Below, one piece after another: positions 26,084 through 36,648 of a stretch of 64,000 nucleotides of DNA; positions within the stretch are counted from its first letter, which is position 1; each line of letters starts with the position of its first letter. The position numbers and the translations under genes are program-made. This DNA comes from Enterococcus sp. DIV2402 (GTDB lineage: Bacteria; Bacillota; Bacilli; Lactobacillales; Enterococcaceae), in assembly GCF_017426705.2 (NCBI RefSeq), contig NZ_CP147251.1, positions 2,022,501 to 2,086,500 on the forward strand, read 5' to 3'. The notes beneath the pieces are model-generated. The model was not told the origin of the DNA. It saw only the letters and a list, made by a program, of their open reading frames with translations, and did no database searches.

Positions 26084-27019
26084 TTAGTCAGTAATAGATT
26101 TTAACTTACCTCGAAATTCATCGATGGTTGTATATCCTTTTGCTTGCATAATTTCTTCTAGTTCTTTAGTAATTCGATCAAAAATTGCTGTTCCTTCTTT
26201 ATGCAATTCAGTACCAATTTGTAACATTGTTGCACCACACAACAAATGTTCAAATGCATCTTGACCTGTACGAATCCCACCAGTACCAATAATTTTAATA
26301 CTTGGATTTAAGCGTGTATAAAAAGCACGCACATTTGCTAAAGCAGTTGGTTTAACATACTCTCCACCAATTCCTCCAAAACCATCTTTAGGTTTAATCA
26401 CTACTGATTCATTTTCTGTATCTATATATAAACCATTTCCAATAGAATTAATTGAATTAACATAAGTTAGAGGAAACTTATTTAAAATTGTCGCCATTTC
26501 ATCAAAATGGGCCAAATCAAAATATGGCGGTAATTTTACCCCTAAAGGTTTTGTGAAGAAAGAAAAAACTTTTGTTAAAATTTCTTCTGTTAATGGGAAA
26601 TCGTATGCTACTTGTGGTTTGCCTGGTACATTTGGACAAGAGAGGTTCAATTCTGTTATGCCATTAAAATCACTTGCTTGGATGATTTCTAACATCTCAA
26701 TATTTTCAGCAACACTCATTCCAGCAATTGAAAAGAATATTGGTGTATCAAATCTATCTTGACGATCTATTGCGTAGTCTAAATAATATTGTAAGCCTAA
26801 ATTAGGCAACCCCATAGAATTGATACTGCCTAATGGAACATCATAATAACGTGGAGAAGGATTTCCTTCGCGTAATTGTAGTGTTGAACTTTTAGTAATA
26901 AAAGCACCCGCAGTAGAATGAGCTAATTCATCCAATTCTTCAACTGTCATACAATGAATACCTGACGCATTCATCAACGGATTTTCAAAATTATAATCAA
27001 CAAAGTTTGTTTGTAACAT
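26084..27019 (-). CDS. pyrD: Dihydroorotate dehydrogenase, class 1A (fumarate-type)
   Basis: 311 residues, the length of class 1A PyrD. FMN and orotate motifs: [22 protein letters not shown], catalytic cysteine C128 in [26 protein letters not shown] and [14 protein letters not shown]. Oxidises dihydroorotate to orotate in pyrimidine synthesis, using fumarate. It is not in a pyr cluster here, which is common for the 1A enzyme of lactic acid bacteria. Confidence 0.93.
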   Translation of the reverse strand: MLQTNFVDYNFENPLMNASGIHCMTVEELDELAHSTAGAFITKSSTLQLREGNPSPRYYDVPLGSINSMGLPNLGLQYYLDYAIDRQDRFDTPIFFSIAGMSVAENIEMLEIIQASDFNGITELNLSCPNVPGKPQVAYDFPLTEEILTKVFSFFTKPLGVKLPPYFDLAHFDEMATILNKFPLTYVNSINSIGNGLYIDTENESVVIKPKDGFGGIGGEYVKPTALANVRAFYTRLNPSIKIIGTGGIRTGQDAFEHLLCGATMLQIGTELHKEGTAIFDRITKELEEIMQAKGYTTIDEFRGKLKSITD

Positions 27020-27146
27020 CGTATATTTATTCCCCTTTCTTTTTCTCTCATTAGTGTAGCTTTTTGTTGGTACAAAAGCAATAGCTAGTGAGTAATCCCA
27101 TTTTATTTTTTCATAATAATATACGAAAAAAATTATAGATTTATTT

Positions 27147-27638
27147 TTAATTTATCCAAACAGTTTCACTTTTTATAAAATAGATTTTGTCATTATGATC
27201 TTCTTTTATTAGATACGCATTTTTTTTAATTTCATTGATTTCTTTTTGAGAATAACTATTTTCTTTCAAACAGTTCCTCAGCTCTTTTTCGGTAAAAGTA
27301 GATACCATAAAACCTTGTTTCCATTCAAATTCTTTACTCTTTTCAGTCTGTAACTTGAATGGTAGTTTTTCAATCTTGCTTAATCCTTCAAAAGAATTAT
27401 CATAAGAATGGACAAATTGATCCACCGCAACAACAACTTGTGACTGCATAAATTCTTTTTCAAATACCCAAATTTTCAAGTAATAATGTTTATTTAATGA
27501 GTCTAGTTCTTTCTGCCAACAATCATATATCTGTATTAAACAATCGATGATTAATTTTTTATACCAACTTGGCAAAGAATACTGATTGACAGAATAAAAA
27601 GGATAAATCCAGACTTTAACATAATCCCTAGCATCAAG
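27147..27638 (-). pseudogene. C-terminal fragment of DUF3885-like protein
   Basis: Open frame without a proper start (only TTG at 27575; the frame continues to a stop at 27639). The reading DYVKVWIYPFY, then WYKKLIIDCLIQIYDCW, YYLKIWVFEKEFMQSQVVVA resembles the C-terminal two thirds of DUF3885 proteins; the N-terminal part is missing. Function of the family unknown. It abuts the disturbed region next to the genomic island. Confidence 0.5.
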
Positions 27639-27641
27639 TTA

Positions 27642-28052
27642 CAGGGTTTCTTTATCTACTAAATGTAAATTTCTGTTTTTCCAATATACAACGGCTCGTT
27701 TCTTTCTTTTCCAACCTCTGATTTTCTTCTGCCTAGAACCCAACTAATATTTCCTTTCTCATATATCTGTTTTTGATGGTGTATACAGTATATACTTTCC
27801 CATAAGTTAAGAAAATCTATTACATTTATAATTTAGACATATCTCATGTATTGTATAAAAATCTATATGTATTTTCTTAACTATCATATTTATGAGTATC
27901 ATTCTATGGTTCCAATTTACATAAAAGTCTTTTAAGCATAGAAAAAGAACCCCCTCCTTTAGATTTTATGGCTTAATCCAAAGAAAACGGTTCTTTAATT
28001 GTCGTACACTTTTAATAACAACTTCATTGATATTCTAATTATAAAAAATCAT
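27642..28052. other. Gene-free stretch left of the island
   Basis: No convincing gene. A possible 34-codon basic ORF (27639-27743, minus, TTG start with AAAGGAAA) reads in frame into the DUF3885 fragment's stop. A long hairpin with arms AAAGAACC / GGTTCTTT spans about 27944-27998. The rest is AT-rich spacer ending at the left attachment repeat. Confidence 0.4.
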
Positions 28053-28122
28053 TTATACCAACCCTAACGAATCCCCAACGCAATCCGTGCATAACGGCTC
28101 ATCTTATCGGTTGTCCAGGTTG
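28053..28122 (-). repeat. Attachment-site repeat, left (displaced DUF59 3' end)
   Basis: Reads on the minus strand as the last codons of the DUF59 gene (TWTTDKMSRYARIALGIR, stop) and continues past the stop. It differs from 31862-31931 at about seven positions; those within the last 16 codons are silent, which suggests both copies once served as functional gene ends. Confidence 0.8.
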
Positions 28123-28350
28123 AAGGGAATTATTTTTTGTTATTTTACATTTTAGAAACTTCTATAAATCAACATTTTAACATCATAAGTATACTATTTG
28201 ATCGTTTTTAAACCAACACATAATACTGATAATACGATTATTTTCTTTAATCTGAACCCTAAAAAATAACAAAGAAAAACTAGTATTTTTTATGGTTTAT
28301 GCATATCATAGTTGTAATACTAAATAATTAGTTAGGAAGTGTCTTAATGC

Positions 28351-29536
28351 ATTAAAGAAGATTTAATTATTTTAGGAAATGGTTTTGATTTGTCATGTGA
28401 TCTGAAATCTAGTTATGGAGATTTTTATTCAGATAGAATTGATTTAATAACTGAGCAATCACTTGATTCTATACGACGTACATTTGAACATTTATATAGC
28501 CATAATTCATTGTATATTAATAGTCCTTGTACTCTAGTAGAAAATTCCTTTGATCTAAATTCTATTTTTAAAGCTACCTCTATACTTGATAATAATATAA
28601 GTGACTTAACTTTTTGGAATATAGTATTTTTCTATTCTAAATTAACCAATGCAAGCGAATGGCATTTAATAGAACAGCGAATACATGATTTTCTGGTTCC
28701 TTTAGATAATGTAGATTCAATTATAACTATGATGAGTTCTGACCATACTAATTTTAGATTAACTAAACTATCATCGACTACTCACATGAACGAGATAACA
28801 GCTGCAGGAATGATAAAACTTGCTATGGCTATTGCAAAGAAATATTTTCCAAAAGAAAGATACGCTGATAAAACTAATGAAGAATTTCTTTTAAATGAAT
28901 TAAAACAGCTTGAAAAAGATTTCAATGTATATTTAGATAACAATGTTATTAGTAACGGAACTTCATATATTGATAAACAAGTGAACTTATTACGCAATAT
29001 CATTAATGAGAATCATTCAGTTAATAATAAACAAGCAAGCATTCTCACTTTTAATTATACGTCTATTCCTGTAAATGACAAAAATCAAAGAATTGAAAAT
29101 GTTCATGGTAGTTTAAAAAATCACGATATAATTTTTGGAATTGATCAAAAAAATATTGATTTTAATGATTATGCATATAAGTACACCAAAACTTTTAGGC
29201 AAATGATTTCTAATAATCATAAAAATAGGAAAGAGACGATATTGCCTAACAAAGATAAAATAGATTGTATTAAATTCCTTGAGTAGTTTGGATTATTCAT
29301 ATTTTCAATCTATTTTTGATTATTATGGTATATATTCTTCCTCTGTGACTTTAATTTTCTACTACAAGCCTTATGAAAGAATGACCAGTGAAAAATTACA
29401 ATTGCAACAATCTGAACTTGTAACTAATATGTTAAAAGAATATGCTAGAACATTAGATAATAATAATCATGGCGAAAACTTGATTCATAAACTTTTATTA
29501 GAACAACGTTTAATAATAACAGAACTTGCGGTTTAG
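28351..29536 (+). pseudogene. AbiH-type abortive infection protein, broken near the C-terminus
   Basis: Frame 1 (28351-29286) encodes the AbiH N-terminal signature DLIILGNGFDL and SSYGDFY, and later ILTFNYTSIP and ENVHGSL. There is no ATG/GTG/TTG before the signature; an ATT eleven bases after AGGAAG may be used. The frame stops at a TAG, while frame 2 continues with LSSLDYSYFQSIFDYYGIY, the normal next segment. AbiH proteins usually have FGHSLSxxDxxYF here, so a short deletion has removed the FGHS part and shifted the frame. AbiH confers phage resistance in lactococci; this copy is likely inactive. Confidence 0.8.
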
Positions 29537-29643
29537 TTTTTTTGTATTATTTTTGAACAAATATTAGTTTATGACTGCTTTATAGAATCAAATATAGAGA
29601 TAGTTGGTGTCACAAAACTATTTATAATTTTGGAGGTACTCAA

Positions 29644-30105
29644 ATGGAAATATTAATTACAGATGCAGCGAATTTGGATTTTATCAAACTAACTAAAGTG
29701 CTGGATGAAAATTTAAATGGGATTAGCGCTGATCGACCGGAAGAAGAAAGAAATAAGTATGCCTCATTTAATGAACTATCAAATATAACTAAAGCCTTTG
29801 TATTGTATGATAAAGAAATTGCCATTGGATGCGCTGCATTTAAAAAATATGCAGCGAATACAGTTGAAGTGAAGAGAGTTTTTGTTAGTGAAGAATATCG
29901 TGGGAAAGGCTTATCGAAAATTATGTTGTTCGAACTTGAGAAGCAAGTGAGAAAAGATGGATTTAACCGACTTATTTTAGAGACTGGTAAAAACAATCGA
30001 GCAGCAGTGAACATGTATAAATCAATGAACTATCGAGAGATTGATAACTTTCTTCCATATACTGACATGGCAGATTCAGTTTGTTTAAGTAAAGATTTGT
30101 CTTAA
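29644..30105 (+). CDS. GNAT family N-acetyltransferase (island cargo)
   Basis: 153 residues, intact. Acetyl-CoA motif VFVSEEYRGKGLSKIMLFEL and the following ETGKNNRAAVNMYKSMNYREI are textbook GNAT. GGAGG six bases before the ATG. Substrate unknown; followed by a peptidase-E-like gene on the same strand, about 65 bases on. Confidence 0.9.
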   Translation: MEILITDAANLDFIKLTKVLDENLNGISADRPEEERNKYASFNELSNITKAFVLYDKEIAIGCAAFKKYAANTVEVKRVFVSEEYRGKGLSKIMLFELEKQVRKDGFNRLILETGKNNRAAVNMYKSMNYREIDNFLPYTDMADSVCLSKDLS

Positions 30106-30171
30106 AGGTGTCATGAATTGGCACCTTTGAATGCTAGGCTATAGAAGAATAAAAAAAGAAAGGAAGTATTT

Positions 30172-30789
30172 ATGAAAAATTTATTTTTAGTATCCTCATT
30201 TGAAGAAGTTTCTACCGAGTTACGTTCATTTAATAGAGATTTGGTAGAAAAGACAGTTACGTTTATTCCTACAGCTAGCAACGTAGAAAAGGTAACCTTT
30301 TATGTTGAATCTGGTCAAAAAGCTTTAGAAAAGATGGGATTAATAGTGGATCACCTAGACGTATCTACTGCCAAACTAGGAGAAATCAAGAAGAAGTTAC
30401 AAGAAAACGATTGTATTTATGTCACAGGTGGGAATAGTTTCTTTCTACTACAGGAATTAAAGAAATCTGGTGCGGATCAAGTTATCATTGAAGAAATACA
30501 AAAAGGAAAGATTTATATTGGTGAATCTGCTGGAGCAATTGTTCTTTCTGAAACAATTGAATATGTAAGAACAATGGATGATCCTAAAAAGGCCTCAAGT
30601 CTAAATTCTTTTTCGGGGCTAAATGTAGTTGATTTTTATACACTACCACACTACAAAGATATTCCATTTAGTGAAGTGACTATAGACATAGAAAAACAAT
30701 ATAAAGAACAATTAAACTTCTGCTTTATTAAGAACAATGAAGGGATTATTGTTGAAGGCAATCATAAGCGAATTGTTAAAACAGTTTAA
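30172..30789 (+). CDS. Peptidase S51 (dipeptidase E)-like protein
   Basis: 205 residues. Class I glutamine-amidotransferase-like fold of the S51 family: VTGGNSFFLLQELK (84-97) and nucleophile elbow GESAGA with S119, followed by a Y/H region (FYTLPHYKDIPF) that can supply the catalytic His. The family includes alpha-aspartyl dipeptidase and self-immunity peptidases for peptide antibiotics (MccF is a distant S66 analogue, not this family). Cargo gene of the island; substrate unknown. AAAGAAAGGAAG site. Confidence 0.85.
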   Translation: MKNLFLVSSFEEVSTELRSFNRDLVEKTVTFIPTASNVEKVTFYVESGQKALEKMGLIVDHLDVSTAKLGEIKKKLQENDCIYVTGGNSFFLLQELKKSGADQVIIEEIQKGKIYIGESAGAIVLSETIEYVRTMDDPKKASSLNSFSGLNVVDFYTLPHYKDIPFSEVTIDIEKQYKEQLNFCFIKNNEGIIVEGNHKRIVKTV

Positions 30790-30798
30790 TTAAAAAGG

Positions 30799-30854
30799 TA
30801 ACTGAACAACTAAATGGTACTCATTCAATAAGGGTATCATTTAATTGTTCAGTT
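30799..30854 (+). terminator. Long inverted repeat after the S51 gene
   Basis: About 21-bp arms (AACTGAACAACTAAATGGTAC and its near complement, two G-T pairs) around a 12-base loop. No T run follows, so it may stabilise the 3' end rather than act as a classical terminator. Confidence 0.5.
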
Positions 30855-30947
30855 GGAACTATAATAGAATCAAAAATAGCCGTAGAAAAAATTTTTTCAG
30901 ATTCAAGTTGTTTGATAGAACAACAGGACAACCGTATCGTATTCGGT

Positions 30948-31737
30948 TCATTGCTTGCGTAGTTTCCATAGTCGCCTTGTATCCCGTTGCACCACCATAT
31001 CAGCGCTTAGTTTCTTGCCCCTTTGTCCAAGGAAAACAAAATTGCTTTGTTGATATTCATTCCATTCTTCAAAATAATTACTTTTTGCTCTGTCGTATTT
31101 TAATTTTTGTTTTAAAATAATAGGGGATACAAAAAACAACTCTGTCCTTTCCGCCCTTACCGTTTTTGATAAAATAGAGTTTTTGCTAAAATTATCATCT
31201 CGTAAATTCCGTAACTCCGCCAAGCGGATACCCGTATCAGCTAAAAGCATAATCATCAAAAGAATACCTTCATCAACAAATAGTTTTCTTTTCCTCTCGT
31301 TTTGCTCATATTCCAGCGAGTTGCTTTGATTTTATTTTTTTGATATCGTCATCCGACCATGCAAAAACTAATACTTCTGGTTCTTTCATTTTGGGAACTC
31401 TTAACATAGGGTTTTTGTAATATTGGATGTATTCTTCTCCTTCAATATAGTTAAAATAGGCGCTGATTGCCTTTCTGTAAGTATTGACATATGCCGCTTT
31501 ATTTCCTTGTTCAAAAACATAGACAAGGAAGCTTTTAACATGATTCAGCTGGATTTCATCTACATAATTAATGTTAAAGTTGCTATAAGTATGTTTTAAA
31601 AATCGCCCTACAAAACCTTGATTTCTTTTAATTGTCCCTTGTGTCAGTCCTCTTGATTTTTCAGATAGTTCTAGCTCCTTTAAAGCTGTAAAAATATCAA
31701 TTTTGTACAAAACAAATAAGACCCCCTTATAAACCAA
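30948..31737 (-). pseudogene. Tyrosine recombinase (integrase) remnant, frameshifted and truncated
   Basis: The N-terminal part (31737-31306) is a SAM-like core-binding domain (FTALKELELSEKSRGLTQGT, TYRKAISAYFNYIEGEE). The frame then shifts near 31310; the second part (31299-30948) carries the first catalytic arginine in LADTGIRLAELRNL and ends at VVQRDTRRLWKLRKQ. The HxxR and tyrosine boxes are missing. Adjacent to the right attachment repeat, so this was the island's integrase. Confidence 0.85.
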
Positions 31738-31861
31738 TAAATTTAAAGTTGTGATTTATAAAAGAATCTTATTAAACAATGTTATTTTAATTCATTAGGA
31801 TTACTGATAGAATGTGATATTTTCTTAAAAGTTTTCGGCTCCAAATCATCCATAAACCCTA

Positions 31862-31931
31862 TTATACCAACCCTAACGAATCCCCAAAGCAATCCGTGCA
31901 TAACGACTCATTTTATCAGTCGTCCATGCTG
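31862..31931 (-). repeat. Attachment-site repeat, right (in-gene DUF59 3' end)
   Basis: Contains the last codons and stop of the DUF59 gene plus 11 bases beyond. Partner of the repeat at 28053-28122. Confidence 0.8.
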
Positions 31932-32208
31932 GATACCAAACCAATTTGACTTCGATTTTTTGCACTTCAGGTACATCTTCTAATGCGTCATGAATATTCT
32001 CAGTCAATACGTCTGCTAATGGGCAGCCCATGGTTGTTAAAGTCATTTTGATAATAGCTTCGCCAGTTTCACCATCAAATTCGATTTCATATATTAAGCC
32101 TAAATTGACAATATCGATTCCTAATTCTGGGTCAATAACTGTTTCTAAGGCAGTTAGAATGCGGTCTTTAATTTCTTCAATTTCTTGCTCTGTTCTTAGT
32201 TCGCTCAT
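31873..32208 (-). CDS. DUF59/MIP18 family metal-sulphur cluster assembly protein
   Basis: 111 residues. Typical MIP18 sequence: VIDPELGIDIVNLGLIYEIEF, TLTTMGCPLADVLTENIHDAL (conserved cysteine) and VKLVWYPAWTTDKMS. SufT/PaaD-like proteins help mature Fe-S clusters. Its 3' end was used as an integration site by the neighbouring island and was restored by the element. GGGGGATG precedes the start. Confidence 0.92.
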   Translation of the reverse strand: MSELRTEQEIEEIKDRILTALETVIDPELGIDIVNLGLIYEIEFDGETGEAIIKMTLTTMGCPLADVLTENIHDALEDVPEVQKIEVKLVWYPAWTTDKMSRYARIALGIR

Positions 32209-32359
32209 CTTACATCCCCCCTGTTGATTCTATAGAAATAATACCGTGTTTCTTGGCATTTGTAAATAAATGAACTTATCCTTGAGGGAATTCAATATTA
32301 AATGATGATACAATAAACATTGTAATACTAAAATATTATTTCAAGAATGGAGTCTAAAA

Positions 32360-33486
32360 ATGAAAAAAGTAGTTAAAAGTAATTTGTTGGTAGCAATATT
32401 ACTAGTCTTTTTAGTAGGTTGTACTAAAAAAGTAACAACAGCAGATTTAAAAGCGAATGATTGGCTCGTGGAATCAGCGAATCAAGAGGAACCCAATATG
32501 ATTGCGTCTTTTTCTAATCATGTGATGACTATAAAAATAGACAGTGGTGGTCTAGCATCCAATACGGAAAATGAATGGGAAGCTTTGGGTGAGGAATTTG
32601 CAAAAAATTTAATAGATAATTTGGACTTCAAATTAGAATATACCTTAAAAAATAATGTCATGACTATACAAGATATTGAAGATGAGAGCAATAATACGGA
32701 ATTTACAGTAACCAGAGAAGATAAGAATATTGTATTTACACCTAAAAAAGACGCTAGCTCTGAAACTTTACTACTCAAACCTTATGCAAAAACCGAAAAG
32801 AGTACCATGGAGTCCAGCTCTATTTCGTCTGCTAGTCGCTCTACTTCTTTCTCAACTGAATCGGAACTCACAGAAGAAACACGTTCTGTTCAAGTCACAT
32901 TAGCTGATTTCATTGGTGGTTGGGGACTGCCTCAATCAGACACTTTATTTTTTATTGCCGCTGACGGTTCCTTTACTACTGGCGGGATTGATGGGGATAC
33001 TCCTTCTTACCCAAGCTATTCTTTTAGTACTACACCAGATGGTAAATCCATGATGAGTCTCATCCATGAAAAGGAAAATACAACAGATCTAATTTTAGAA
33101 ACCGATGGCACCCTAACAATTGAAGGAGCAACATATATCCACCTAGGCAACTACACTCTAGACGAATTCCGAGCTAAAAAAGCAGCTGAAGATCAAGCTC
33201 TTATAGAGGAACAAGAACACGTACATTCAGAAAATGTTACTTCCTCTGATGCACCGCTAATTCTTTTGAAGCAATCGAAAGCGCCAAAAGTTTTATGGCT
33301 GATGGCGGTGATAGTTCACAATTTGATAATTACACATTTAGTGACGATGCAGGAGTAATGGCCGATGCTTCGGGCAGACCTTATTATTCAATTCGTGTCA
33401 GACAAAATGGTTGGAATGGAATGAATTCCATGGCAATTGGCGTGATTACAGTATATGCTGATACTGGCGAATGTAGTTGGCAATAA
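32360..33486 (+). pseudogene. Lipoprotein, frameshifted near the C-terminus
   Basis: Signal peptide with lipobox LVGC (C21). The first frame (to 33358) has two extracellular beta-rich domains split by a Ser-rich linker (ESSSISSASRSTSFSTES). The matching C-terminal part is in another frame: TANSFEAIESAKSFMADGG and then SFSDDAG-like, ending at GECSW Q-stop at 33486. Adding one base near 33255 (GATGCA to ACC) restores a single protein of about 375 residues. Function unknown; related putative lipoproteins occur in enterococci. Could be a base-call error. Confidence 0.7.
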
Positions 33487-33589
33487 ACAACTATAAAAAT
33501 CTAAACATCTATTACAGAATTACCAAAAAATTGATATAATTATAGATAATAGTTATGAACTATTAATCCAGTTTATAAGGAGGAAAATA

Positions 33590-34081
33590 ATGGCAAAAGA
33601 TGCTAGTTTTGATGTAGTCTCAGAAATGAATATGGAAGAAGTTAAAAATGCGATTCAAATGACATTGAAAGAATTGAAAAATCGCTTTGATTTTAAAGGG
33701 GCAACTGTAGATATTACGTTTGATAATCAAAAATTGACTATCGTAGGCGACGATGATTTTAAGCTAGAACAAATTAAAGATGTTTTGTTAGGAAAGTTAG
33801 TCAAACGTGGCGTACCTATTAAAAATATCCACTTTTCAGAAACAGAACACGCACTAGGAGCAAAATCACGTCAACATGCTGAACTAATTAGTGGGATTGA
33901 TAAAGAAAATGCCAAAAAAGTAACTACAGCAATTAAAAATGCGAAATTAAAAGTAAAAGCTCAAATTCAAGACGATCAAATTCGTGTTACCGGAAAAAGT
34001 CGTGACGATTTGCAAGAAGTTATTCAATTATTACGCAAATTAGATTTACCAATTGAGCTTCAATTTACCAATTACAGATAA
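33590..34081 (+). CDS. YajQ family nucleotide-binding protein
   Basis: 163 residues, full length. Family landmarks SFDVVSEMNMEEVKNAI, RFDFKG, SRQHAELISGIDKENAKK and the end LDLPIELQFTNYR. YajQ proteins bind nucleotides, in Xanthomonas cyclic di-GMP; the role in Firmicutes is unclear. Strong AAGGAGG site. Followed by a structured terminator. Confidence 0.95.
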   Translation: MAKDASFDVVSEMNMEEVKNAIQMTLKELKNRFDFKGATVDITFDNQKLTIVGDDDFKLEQIKDVLLGKLVKRGVPIKNIHFSETEHALGAKSRQHAELISGIDKENAKKVTTAIKNAKLKVKAQIQDDQIRVTGKSRDDLQEVIQLLRKLDLPIELQFTNYR

Positions 34082-34110
34082 ACATTTAGACTACGATAGC
34101 AGTCAAAGCA

Positions 34111-34176
34111 AAAATATCCGAACCATAGAAAGTGAGAAATGCTACTTCAGCAATCACCTTCTAGTTCGGATATTTT
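34111..34176 (+). terminator. Terminator hairpin of the ATATCCGA type after yajQ
   Basis: Perfect 12-bp outer arms AAAATATCCGAA / TTCGGATATTTT with an inner GTGA-TGCT-n5-AGCA-TCAC stem. Shares arms and nested layout with the element at 20735-20802. Confidence 0.7.
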
Positions 34177-34220
34177 ACTTGTATACTGCCTTATGTCAAA
34201 GACCTGTGTTAGCTATTAGA

Positions 34221-35057
34221 TTACTTTAAGTGTTTTTGATGAAAAGCAAAATGCTCACCAATAAATGTCGCAATCGTAAAGTAACTATGGTCGTATCCAT
34301 CAACTTTTTGATAACGAACATTCACTTTTCTCTTTTCTGTTGCTTCTAAAAAAGCTTGCTCATTTAATTGTTCTTCGTAAAAATTATCTGCAGTTCCTTG
34401 AGTAATATAAATAGGTGGCACAACATCGCCGTTAGCGATTAATGCCGTTGCGTCCCAATTCTCCCATTCTTTTTTATCGGTACCTAAATACGCTGTAAAA
34501 GCTTTGTTACCCCATGGTGTATTTAGCGGATTGCTAATCGGTGCAAATGCTGAAATCGCAGCAAAGCGTTGGGGATTCTTCAATCCAAGGATTAAAGCTC
34601 CATGACCTCCCATTGAATGTCCCATAATACTTTCACGTCCAGAAAAATTCGGTACTAAGTCATAAACAATTGATGGTAATTCTTTGGTTAAATAGTCATA
34701 CATTTGATAATGCGTCTGCCAAGGTTTTTGCGTAGCATTGAGATAGAAACTCGCTCCTTGTCCTAAATCCCAGTTATCATCGTCTGCAACAGTTTCCCCT
34801 CGAGGCGAAGTGTCTGGAATAACCACTGCAATCTTGTATTGATCTGCATATTGTTGAAATTGTCCTTTTTGACTAAAATTATCATCGGTACAGGTTAAAC
34901 CAGATAACCACCAAACAATTGGAATTTGCTGATTATCAGTTACTTGAGGTAAAAATACACTAAAGACCATTTCGCAATTCAATCTATTTGAGAAGTGGCG
35001 GTATTTCGTTTGATTTCCATTAAAAGTCTTATGTGTTTCCACTGTTTGAATCGTCAT
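34221..35057 (-). CDS. fghA: S-formylglutathione hydrolase
   Basis: 278 residues from MTIQTVE, chosen over an ATG five codons upstream because GGAGAGTGAG sits correctly before it. Esterase D fold: WWLSGLTCTDDNF (oxyanion), PDTSPRG, nucleophile elbow GHSMGGHGALI, and late GYDHSYFTIATF supplying His. Hydrolyses S-formylglutathione to formate, completing formaldehyde detoxification started by the upstream dehydrogenase. Confidence 0.95.
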   Translation of the reverse strand: MTIQTVETHKTFNGNQTKYRHFSNRLNCEMVFSVFLPQVTDNQQIPIVWWLSGLTCTDDNFSQKGQFQQYADQYKIAVVIPDTSPRGETVADDDNWDLGQGASFYLNATQKPWQTHYQMYDYLTKELPSIVYDLVPNFSGRESIMGHSMGGHGALILGLKNPQRFAAISAFAPISNPLNTPWGNKAFTAYLGTDKKEWENWDATALIANGDVVPPIYITQGTADNFYEEQLNEQAFLEATEKRKVNVRYQKVDGYDHSYFTIATFIGEHFAFHQKHLK

Positions 35058-35061
35058 AGAC

Positions 35062-36278
<1,217 letters not shown>

Positions 36279-36632
36279 ATGTTTCACTATAATGAAAAAG
36301 AATTTTATAATACGAAAGATTTAGCCATGTATGCTGTAGGAGGAAAATATAAAATAGCCATTGTCTGGGCTTTTTTAGAACACGGAACATTACGACTTAG
36401 TGAATTAACCAAAATCCTACCAGATATTAATCAACGAATGATTATTCGTCAACTACGAGAATTAGAAAGAGATCAAATTATTCACCGAACAATTTATCCA
36501 GTCGTCCCACCAAAAGTGGACTACGAATTAACAGAAATTGGGAACGAACTTTCAACAATTGTTCAGGAGATTTGTAAATGGGGAGATAAATATTGGTTAG
36601 CGCTCAATGAAAAAACCAGCAATCAAAATTAA
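36279..36632 (+). CDS. HxlR family transcriptional regulator
   Basis: 117 residues from MFHYNEKEF, which follows AAAAGGAG. Winged helix: GGKYKIAIVWAFLEHGTLRLSELTKIL, PDINQRMIIRQLRELERDQIIHR and PPKVDYELTEIG. The prototype HxlR of Bacillus subtilis activates formaldehyde fixation genes on formaldehyde; here the gene is divergent from a glutathione-dependent formaldehyde pathway. The usual N-terminal cysteine is not obvious, so sensing may differ. Confidence 0.88.
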   Translation: MFHYNEKEFYNTKDLAMYAVGGKYKIAIVWAFLEHGTLRLSELTKILPDINQRMIIRQLRELERDQIIHRTIYPVVPPKVDYELTEIGNELSTIVQEICKWGDKYWLALNEKTSNQN

Positions 36633-36648
36633 TTGCTGGTTTTTTGCC
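36611..36648. terminator. Bidirectional terminator
   Basis: Stem AAAAAACCAGCAAT / ATTGCTGGTTTTTT, loop of about eight bases; overlaps both flanking stop codons. Confidence 0.88.

Larger units (their letters stand above)
28053..31931. mobile_element. Decayed integrative island at the 3' end of the DUF59 gene
   Basis: About 3.9 kb bracketed by a 70-bp imperfect direct repeat (about 90% identical) that is the 3' end of the DUF59 gene on the right and a displaced copy on the left. Just inside the right repeat is a broken tyrosine recombinase gene. Cargo: AbiH-type defence gene (broken), GNAT acetyltransferase, S51 peptidase-like protein. This is the classical layout of an element that integrates into a gene end and restores it. 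Confidence 0.8.

Noticed and set aside
27639..27743. Possible 34-codon basic ORF on the minus strand with TTG start
   Set aside because: It has a plausible AAAGGAAA site but no recognisable family, and it runs into a stop shared with a gene fragment; too weak to list as a gene.
30845..31120. Plus-strand ORF over the integrase region
   Set aside because: Antisense to the tyrosine recombinase remnant; no family match.
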